A DNA stretch of 5,303 nucleotides from the NCBI GenBank assembly GCA_016210245.1, contig JACQUR010000097.1:1-5303 (forward strand), written 5' to 3'. This DNA comes from Chloroflexota bacterium. Its GTDB lineage: Bacteria > Chloroflexota > UBA6077 > JACQUR01. The position numbers and the translations under genes were made by a program. The notes beneath the pieces were generated by a model. The model saw nothing but the letters and a program-made list of their open reading frames with translations, did not search any database and had not been told where the DNA came from. This document shows, piece after piece, positions 1-3,759 of the stretch (position 1 is the stretch's first letter; the number at the start of each line of letters is the position of its first letter).

Positions 1-351
1 GCCCTGGAGGCGGCCGGGGCCTTCAGCGTGGTGCTGGAGGGCGTGCCCGCGCCCCTGGCCGCCCGCATCACCGAGCGGCTGAGCATCCCCACCATCGGCA
101 TCGGGGCCGGCCCGGGCTGCGACGGACAGGTACAGGTGCTGCACGACCTGCTCGGGCTGTTCACCGATTTCGTGCCCCGCCACGCCCGGCGCTACGCCCA
201 GCTCGCCGAGCTGATCAAGGAGGCGGCCCGCCAGTACGCCGCCGACGTGGCCGTGGGGACCTTCCCGACGGAGAAAGAGAGCTTCTCCATGGACGAGCGG
301 GTGCTGGCGGAGTTGACAGTTGACAGTCGACAGTTGACAGTTAGCAGTTAG
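1..351 (+). CDS. panB: 3-methyl-2-oxobutanoate hydroxymethyltransferase, C-terminal part (5' end outside window)
   Basis: PanB transfers a hydroxymethyl group from methylene-tetrahydrofolate to alpha-ketoisovalerate, giving ketopantoate, the first committed step of pantothenate synthesis in the cytoplasm. The window opens in frame inside the gene, so 116 residues of the C-terminal part of the (beta/alpha)8 barrel are visible. The segment VVLEGVP (residues 10-16 of the visible part) matches the family motif LECVP, whose Glu is the catalytic residue (Glu181 in E. coli); here it is residue 13. It is followed by the diagnostic GIGAGPGCDGQ (33-43) and LHDLLG (47-52). The usual end of the family is near the FPTEKESF segment. 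Here the frame runs on and its last 12 residues, from LTVDS to the TAG at 349-351, are encoded by a 7-bp tandem repeat. panC follows in the same direction, so the two are probably co-transcribed. Confidence 0.96.
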   Translation, partial: ALEAAGAFSVVLEGVPAPLAARITERLSIPTIGIGAGPGCDGQVQVLHDLLGLFTDFVPRHARRYAQLAELIKEAARQYAADVAVGTFPTEKESFSMDERVLAELTVDSRQLTVSS

Positions 352-373
352 CAGTCGACTGTTGACTGTCGAC
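311..373. repeat. Array of nine tandem heptamers spanning the panB stop codon
   Basis: The 63 bases divide exactly into nine 7-bp units. Units 1, 2 and 4 are AGTTGAC; units 3 and 7 are AGTCGAC; units 5 and 6 are AGTTAGC; units 8 and 9 are TGTTGAC and TGTCGAC. Because 7 is not a multiple of 3, each unit is read in a different frame, and the panB stop (TAG, 349-351) falls in unit 6. Heptanucleotide tandem repeats are known from cyanobacteria (STRR elements), which is an architectural precedent only. The array ends four bases before the panC ribosome binding site. Confidence 0.9.
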
Positions 374-374
374 T
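318..374 (+). promoter_or_regulatory. Hairpin just upstream of the panC ribosome binding site
   Basis: In RNA, bases 318-338 pair with 354-374 in an unbroken 21-bp stem that includes three G-U pairs (321/371, 329/363, 335/357), around a 15-base loop (339-353) that holds the panB stop codon. The stem ends two bases before GGAGG at 377-381. It could slow or protect the transcript, or modulate panC translation after ribosomes leave panB. The pairing is read directly from the sequence; any regulatory role is inference. There is no U tract, so it is not a standard intrinsic terminator. Confidence 0.5.
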
Positions 375-376
375 CC

Positions 377-381
377 GGAGG
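377..381 (+). promoter_or_regulatory. panC ribosome binding site that decides the TTG start
   Basis: GGAGG lies 7 bases before the TTG at 389 and only 2 bases after the hairpin stem. No comparable site serves the upstream in-frame TTG at 362, so this site favours the shorter protein. Confidence 0.75.
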
Positions 382-388
382 TACAGCC

Positions 389-1231
389 TTGCACGTGGTT
401 GAGACGGTGGCCGAGGCGCGAGCCGCGGTGCGGCAAGCTGTCCGCCCGCTGGGCCTGGTGCCCACGATGGGCTACCTGCACGAAGGGCATCTCAGCCTGG
501 TTCGCCGGGCGCGCGAGGAGAGCGCCACCCTTGCGGCGACCATCTTTGTGAACCCGACCCAGTTCGGCCCCACGGAGGACTACGCCACCTACCCGCGCAA
601 CCTGGAGCGCGACCTGGGCTTGCTGCGCGAGGCAGGGGTGGACCTGGTGTTCGCGCCCACCGTGGAGGAGATGTATCCACCTGGCTACGACACCTATGTC
701 ACGATCGGCAGCGTGGCGGAGCGGCTGGAGGGAGCTGCCCGCCCCGGGCACTTCCGCGGCGTCGCCACCGTGGTGGCCAAGCTGTTCAACCTCCTCCAGC
801 CCGACAGGGCCTACTTCGGGCAGAAGGACGCCCAGCAGGTGGTGGTGATCCGCAAGCTGGTGGCCGACCTCAACCTGACGGTCGAGGTGGTGGCGCTGCC
901 CATCGTGCGCGAGCCCGACGGCCTGGCACTGAGCAGCCGCAACGTGTACCTGTCGCCACCCGAACGGCAGGCGGCCCTGGTGCTCTGGCACTCCCTGCAA
1001 ACGGTCGAGGCCCGCTTCCGGGCGGGCGAGCGGGACGCCGAGCAGCTCCGCGGCGCCATGCGCGCCGTCCTGGCCGCCGAGCCGCTGGCCGAGGTCGACT
1101 ACGTGAGTGTGGCCGACGCCGCCACCCTGGATGAGCTATCGCGGGTAGACCGCCCCACCCTGGTCTCGCTCGCCGTCCGCATCGGCCGCACCCGATTGAT
1201 CGACAACTTCGTGCTGGGGGTTGAGGGCTAG
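389..1231 (+). CDS. panC: Pantothenate synthetase (pantoate--beta-alanine ligase)
   Basis: PanC condenses pantoate with beta-alanine using ATP, via a pantoyl-adenylate, to form pantothenate in the cytoplasm. The product is 280 residues, the normal family length. Visible motifs, in order, are PTMGYLHEGH (25-34) with the nucleotidyl-transferase HxGH signature, FVNPTQF (53-59), the pantoate/ATP-binding block ending GQKD (144-147), and ALSSRN (180-185), the equivalent of KMSKS. I choose TTG at 389 because GGAGG (377-381) lies 7 bases upstream and the resulting start, MHVVETVAEARAAV, matches the family N-terminus. An in-frame TTG at 362 is also open but would add nine residues made of repeat sequence. 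The gene starts 37 bases after the panB stop, which fits a panBC operon, with a heptamer array and hairpin in the gap. Confidence 0.97.
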   Translation: MHVVETVAEARAAVRQAVRPLGLVPTMGYLHEGHLSLVRRAREESATLAATIFVNPTQFGPTEDYATYPRNLERDLGLLREAGVDLVFAPTVEEMYPPGYDTYVTIGSVAERLEGAARPGHFRGVATVVAKLFNLLQPDRAYFGQKDAQQVVVIRKLVADLNLTVEVVALPIVREPDGLALSSRNVYLSPPERQAALVLWHSLQTVEARFRAGERDAEQLRGAMRAVLAAEPLAEVDYVSVADAATLDELSRVDRPTLVSLAVRIGRTRLIDNFVLGVEG

Positions 1232-1249
1232 GGGCGAGGAGACGTTCAC

Positions 1250-1273
1250 CACGGAGACACGGAGTCACGGAGA
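1250..1273. repeat. Three tandem octamers, CACGGAG(A/T)
   Basis: Bases 1250-1257, 1258-1265 and 1266-1273 read CACGGAGA, CACGGAGT and CACGGAGA. The array starts 18 bases after the panC stop and its last two bases overlap the left arm of the adjacent inverted repeat. From memory, strings of this CACGGAGACACGGAG type recur between genes in several bacterial phyla, including Chloroflexota and cyanobacteria. I see no coding potential or promoter in it. Confidence 0.8.
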
Positions 1274-1322
1274 GTGTAGATTTGAGCGTGCAGAGTCACT
1301 CTGCACGCTCAAATCTACACTC
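1272..1322. repeat. Perfect 25-bp inverted repeat between panC and the HTH gene
   Basis: Bases 1272-1296 are the exact reverse complement of 1298-1322, with one central base (C1297); as RNA this gives a 24-bp stem with a TCA loop. The arms are clearly less GC-rich than the flanking genes. The position, downstream of panC and just upstream of the next promoter, would suit a transcription end point in either direction. However, there is no T run after the right arm (it continues CCTTGTCG), and the stem is longer than typical for an intrinsic terminator. It may instead be a small palindromic repeat element. The perfect arms suggest recent origin or active maintenance. Confidence 0.85.
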
Positions 1323-1324
1323 CC

Positions 1325-1354
1325 TTGTCGTCATCCGTCCATACGGCATATACT
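1325..1354 (+). promoter_or_regulatory. Candidate sigma-70 promoter for the HTH-HNH operon
   Basis: TTGTCG (1325-1330) is a 4-of-6 match to the -35 box and TATACT (1349-1354) a 5-of-6 match to the -10 box, separated by 18 bases. Transcription would begin near 1361, about 27 bases before the ATG at 1388. This AT-containing hexamer stands out in GC-rich DNA. An imperfect palindrome encloses the -10 box, which suggests repression at this site. Confidence 0.55.
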
Positions 1355-1369
1355 TCCGTGTAGACGGAT
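1333..1369. promoter_or_regulatory. Imperfect palindrome around the -10 box, candidate operator
   Basis: Arms 1333-1346 and 1356-1369 are complementary at 12 of 14 positions, or 13 of 14 counting a G-U pair. They are separated by 9 bases (1347-1355) that contain the TATACT box. Operators of this shape over a promoter are usual for self-repressing HTH proteins, and the next gene encodes one. Binding is inference. Confidence 0.45.
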
Positions 1370-1387
1370 AACAGCAGGGGGCAGCCG

Positions 1388-1954
1388 ATGGGTGTGGCGG
1401 TCTATCCCAGGCTCGGGGAACTGCTTCGCGCGAAGAACCTGACCGTGGCAGAACTCGGCCGCCAGATCGAGGCACGCTTCGGGCTGTCCGTCGATCCCAA
1501 AACCCTGTATCGATTGACGTATGCCGAGCCGGTCCAGCGCGCGGACCTGGAAATCGTCGGTGCGGCCGCCGCGATCCTTGGCGTTGGCCTGGACGACTTC
1601 TTCACCGTGGAAGCTGTCCCTGTTGAGGCGGCCGCTGAGGCAGAAGAGTCGGACCTGTCGCCAGCTCAGAGCCGCCGGCTGGCCGAACTCTTCGACCAGC
1701 AGGGGCGCAGAGCGCTTTCCCAGGCAGAGCAGGCCGAGATCGAGACGCTGGTGGGTGAGTACGGAAAGCGTCTGCACGAACGGCGGCTCCGAGAGCTGGC
1801 TCAGCAGCGTGGCATCTCGCTGGAGGAGGCGCGCCGCGAGGCTGAGGCACGCCTCAACGGAGGGCTCGCCTGGTGGCGGACCTTTCAGGCCGACCCGCGA
1901 CAGCGCCGCGCGATCGCACAGTGGGCTAGCCGGCAGCGAGTTGAGGCCGAGTGA
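1388..1954 (+). CDS. XRE-like helix-turn-helix protein with helical C-terminal domain
   Basis: The protein has 188 residues. Residues 7-73 look like a Cro/C1-type five-helix domain: LGELLRAKNLTVAELGRQI (9-27) supplies helices 1-2, KTLYRL (38-43) the recognition-helix region, and LEIVGAAAAILGVGLDDFF (54-72) the end typical of this fold. An acidic, Ala-rich linker (75-89) leads to a charged, all-helical domain (90-188). That domain includes the segments LSQAEQAEIETLVGEY (110-125) and RLRELAQQRGISLEEAR (133-149) and ends in WWRTFQADPRQRRAI. From memory, similar helical segments occur in small proteins encoded upstream of HNH nucleases in cyanobacteria and Chloroflexota. Here the segment is fused to a DNA-binding domain. 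ATG at 1388 is preceded by AGGGGG (1376-1381) at 6 bases. The stop overlaps the start of the HNH gene, so the likely role is autorepressor and/or partner (antitoxin-like) of that nuclease. I do not recognise a named family for the whole protein. Confidence 0.85.
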   Translation: MGVAVYPRLGELLRAKNLTVAELGRQIEARFGLSVDPKTLYRLTYAEPVQRADLEIVGAAAAILGVGLDDFFTVEAVPVEAAAEAEESDLSPAQSRRLAELFDQQGRRALSQAEQAEIETLVGEYGKRLHERRLRELAQQRGISLEEARREAEARLNGGLAWWRTFQADPRQRRAIAQWASRQRVEAE

Positions 1955-2508
1955 GCCAGCCCGAGTACCTGGCTGCGCTGCTGGAGGAGTTACTCGGACG
2001 CGGGCAGCACGATCCCCATGACGCCACGGTCCGTCGAGCCGTGCGGCTACGGGCGCGGGATGGGTGCGAGTACTGCTTGCTTCCAACGGCTGGCCAGGTC
2101 CACGTTGACCACATCATCCCTCCGGCGCTCTGGGACCGGTACACCTCTGGTCGGCTGCGTCCCGTGGTGCCAGCGCCTGATCGACGCGGACCTGACCACC
2201 TGGGCAACTTCGCCTGGTGCTGTGCCTTCTGCAATACGGCGAAAGGGCAGCAGGTCGCGCATCGGATCGCAAGCCGAACCTATCGCCTCTTCGACCCCCG
2301 ATACGACTCCTGGTCTGAGCATTTCGTCTTCGCCCACAACTGTCTGTTCATTGTGGGCATCACAGGCATCGGGCGAGCCACCGAGCAGGCGCTCGGCTTG
2401 AACACGCCGGGACTGGACGGACCGCTCGGCACACGCCATGATGCTATCCTCGTCGGGCGCTATCCACCGTACTGGGCGCGTCAGTGGCTTGTGTGGCCAG
2501 GAGCATGA
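1951..2508 (+). CDS. HNH endonuclease
   Basis: The 185-residue protein carries a complete HNH (beta-beta-alpha-metal) nuclease site. CEYC (39-42) and CAFC (91-94) form a four-cysteine zinc knuckle around it, HVDH (51-54) supplies the general-base His54, N86 is the central Asn, and N95/K98 stand in the third position, as in many HNH/HNN enzymes. About 30 residues separate HVDH from N86, including ALWDRYTSGRL. The C-terminal part, with FDPRYDSWSEHF and GITGIGRATEQALGLN, matches stand-alone HNH proteins I remember from cyanobacteria and Chloroflexota, whose biological target is unknown. The start is GTG at 1951, sharing GTGA with the upstream stop (1952-1954), with a weak GAGG at 1943-1946; this overlap implies translational coupling to the HTH gene. 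There is no signal peptide or membrane segment. It could act as a restriction-like or toxin-like nuclease, or as a homing-type enzyme. The HNH call is firm; the role is inference. Confidence 0.93.
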   Translation: MSQPEYLAALLEELLGRGQHDPHDATVRRAVRLRARDGCEYCLLPTAGQVHVDHIIPPALWDRYTSGRLRPVVPAPDRRGPDHLGNFAWCCAFCNTAKGQQVAHRIASRTYRLFDPRYDSWSEHFVFAHNCLFIVGITGIGRATEQALGLNTPGLDGPLGTRHDAILVGRYPPYWARQWLVWPGA

Positions 2509-2559
2509 TCAGCAGCACATTGGTCGAGTAGGGACGAAGGAAGAAGGCTGGAGCAGAGC

Positions 2560-3021
2560 ATGGGGCTGTACTACGAAGACCTGACCATAGGCATGGCCTG
2601 GGAGACGCAGGGGCGCACGGTCGGCGAGGCGGAGGTGGCGCTGTATGCGGGCCTCTCGGGCGACTTCCACCGGCTGCACACGGACGAGCAGTGGGCCAGG
2701 GCCAACAGCCCGTTCGGTGGGCGGGTGGCTCACGGCATCCTCGGGATCGTGCTGGCCTCCGGGCTCTTCTCCCAGCTCCACCTGTTCGACGACACCCTGG
2801 TCGCCCTGCTCGGGTTCGAGCAGTGGAAGTTCAGCGGCCCGATCCGTTTTGGCGACACCCTGCGGGTGCGCACCCGCATCGCCGAGCTGCGGCGCACCTC
2901 CACCCCCGGGCGGGGCCTGGTGAAGCGAGCAGTCGAGCTGCTGAACCAGCGCGACGAGGTGGTGCAGAGCGGGGTAAGCGTGATGCTGGTGCGCTGCCGC
3001 GAGGAGCCTGCGCAGCCGTAG
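2560..3021 (+). CDS. MaoC-like dehydratase / (R)-specific enoyl-CoA hydratase family protein
   Basis: The product has 153 residues, the usual size of a single hotdog-fold MaoC domain. The hydratase-2 signature is present: YAGLSGDFHRLHTD (29-42) with Asp35 and His40 as the catalytic pair, followed by FGGRVAHGILG (52-62). The normal form of the first motif is SGDxNPxH; here the Asn-Pro positions are His37-Arg38, a departure that may affect substrate choice. Family members hydrate trans-2-enoyl-CoA or dehydrate 3-hydroxyacyl-CoA in fatty-acid or related acyl-CoA metabolism in the cytoplasm. The exact substrate cannot be read from the sequence. ATG 2560 has GGAG (2550-2553) 6 bases upstream. It starts 51 bases after the HNH stop and shares no evident function with its neighbours. 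Confidence 0.9.
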   Translation: MGLYYEDLTIGMAWETQGRTVGEAEVALYAGLSGDFHRLHTDEQWARANSPFGGRVAHGILGIVLASGLFSQLHLFDDTLVALLGFEQWKFSGPIRFGDTLRVRTRIAELRRTSTPGRGLVKRAVELLNQRDEVVQSGVSVMLVRCREEPAQP

Positions 3022-3041
3022 CGATGCCGGCATGGTGTCAA

Positions 3042-3074
3042 CTGGTACCTGCCAGCACCCGGCTTCTGTACCAG
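3042..3074. promoter_or_regulatory. Short inverted repeat between the MaoC and CopG genes
   Basis: CTGGTAC (3042-3048) and GTACCAG (3068-3074) are perfect 7-bp arms 19 bases apart, 20 bases after the MaoC stop and 52 bases before the antitoxin start. It could be an operator for the CopG protein or a weak hairpin. Arms this short also arise by chance, and no T run follows. Confidence 0.2.
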
Positions 3075-3110
3075 CCAGCCGAGGAGAGCGAGCCATCTAT
3101 GCCCAGGAAA

Positions 3111-3120
3111 AAGGAGGTGA
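3111..3120 (+). promoter_or_regulatory. Perfect Shine-Dalgarno sequence for the CopG antitoxin gene
   Basis: AAGGAGGTGA is complementary to the 3' end of 16S rRNA at all ten positions, with GGAGG 9 bases before the ATG at 3127. It is by far the strongest ribosome binding site in the window and predicts high translation, as expected for an antitoxin. Confidence 0.85.
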
Positions 3121-3126
3121 ACCGAC

Positions 3127-3426
3127 ATGACCCAGCAGGAGCACCAGACAAGTCGCATCCCTGACTTCGCCAGCCGCGAAGAGGAGGCGGCGTGGTTCGA
3201 CACCCACGACCTGGCGGATTACCAGGACGAGTTCAAGACCGTCCGCGCTCGCTTTGCCAGGCATCTCTCCGAGGGGATCACCGTTCGACTCGATCCAGAG
3301 ACAGTAGCGGAGCTGCGTGCCCGTGCCAGAGAAAAGGGCCTCGGCCCTACCACGCTCATCCGCATGTGGATCCTGGAGCATCTCCAGGGCAGCGACCAGC
3401 ACCCCTCTTCACCCGAGCGGCGCTAA
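3127..3426 (+). CDS. CopG/BrnA-type ribbon-helix-helix antitoxin without adjacent toxin
   Basis: The 99-residue protein matches the family of CopG antitoxins of type II toxin-antitoxin systems (Pfam CopG_antitoxin, PF12441, from memory). The family N-terminal segment IPDFASREEEAAWFDTHD (11-28) is followed by DYQDEF (31-36). A ribbon-helix-helix domain then begins at the strand GITVRLD (50-56) and continues with helix 1 PETVAELRARAREKG (57-71), the turn GPTT (73-76) and helix 2 LIRMWILEHL (77-86). Such proteins dimerise, bind their own operator and neutralise a BrnT- or RelE-like toxin. No toxin gene fits in the 105 bases upstream, and the next gene downstream is the exported repeat protein, so it appears to be a solitary antitoxin or regulator. 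The tail after 86 is polar and probably disordered. Confidence 0.87.
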   Translation: MTQQEHQTSRIPDFASREEEAAWFDTHDLADYQDEFKTVRARFARHLSEGITVRLDPETVAELRARAREKGLGPTTLIRMWILEHLQGSDQHPSSPERR

Positions 3427-3512
3427 CGCTGGTCTGGGAGTAGACTGCGCCCACGACGCGCGCTCAGGTCAAGGCTTCGCCCCTCGCCAGCTCACGACTC
3501 GCCTTCGCCCTC

Positions 3513-3622
3513 ACACGAGCGCAGCGATCTGGTCGCCTTTCCCTGGTCGCCCTGGTGGGCATCCTGTCGCTCCTGGCGAGCCTGCCGCTCCCCGTGGCCG
3601 GGAGCCCAGCCAGCGCCCCCCC
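3513..3622 (+). other. Signal-peptide segment of the surface protein (piece A)
   Basis: Read from 3513, the frame gives Arg-containing TRAQRSGR, then a stretch of about 20 mostly Leu/Val/Ala/Gly residues (LSLVALVGILSLLASLPLPV), then AGSPASA, a good signal-peptidase I site. The frame is open back to 3444, after a TAG at 3441, but contains no standard start before GTG 3555. GGGAG at 3435-3439 could be the old ribosome binding site, and ACG codons at 3453 and 3456 could be lost ATG starts; this is inference. Confidence 0.55.
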
Positions 3623-3759
3623 GCGCCCACCCCCGTTCCATCATCTCCCGACCGCGCACAGGTCGGCAAGACCCTCGCCTCCAGCGGCCCGCTGTTCGTC
3701 GAGAACGTCGGCCAGTTCGATTCTCGGGCTCGCTTCCAGGTACGGGGCTCCAGGGCACG

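Noticed and set aside
313..339. Three perfect TTGACA hexamers that look like -35 boxes before panC
   Set aside because: They are a by-product of the AGTTGAC repeat units, and no TATAAT-like box lies 16-18 bases downstream of any of them.
311..373. CRISPR array
   Set aside because: Units are 7 bp with no spacers between them, so this is a simple tandem repeat.
362..388. Upstream in-frame TTG as the panC start
   Set aside because: It would add nine residues encoded by repeat DNA inside the hairpin stem. The TTG at 389 has a well-placed GGAGG and matches the family N-terminus.
341..1000. Long minus-strand open frame opposite panC
   Set aside because: It is His/Gly/Arg-rich with no recognisable motif, and lies entirely over well-supported panC; a shadow of GC-rich codon use.
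1272..1330. Standard rho-independent terminator after panC
   Set aside because: The stem is perfect but is followed by CCTTGTCG and not by a T run, so I record it as an inverted repeat with termination only as a possibility.
1331..2086. 251-residue minus-strand open frame opposite the HTH gene
   Set aside because: No domain is visible, and it covers the promoter, the HTH gene and the start of the HNH gene, which have clear motifs.
3099..3164. 21-residue open frame (MPRKKEVNRHD...) overlapping the antitoxin start
   Set aside because: Its codons run through the Shine-Dalgarno sequence of the antitoxin gene; there is no good ribosome binding site of its own and no recognisable peptide, so chance is the simpler reading.
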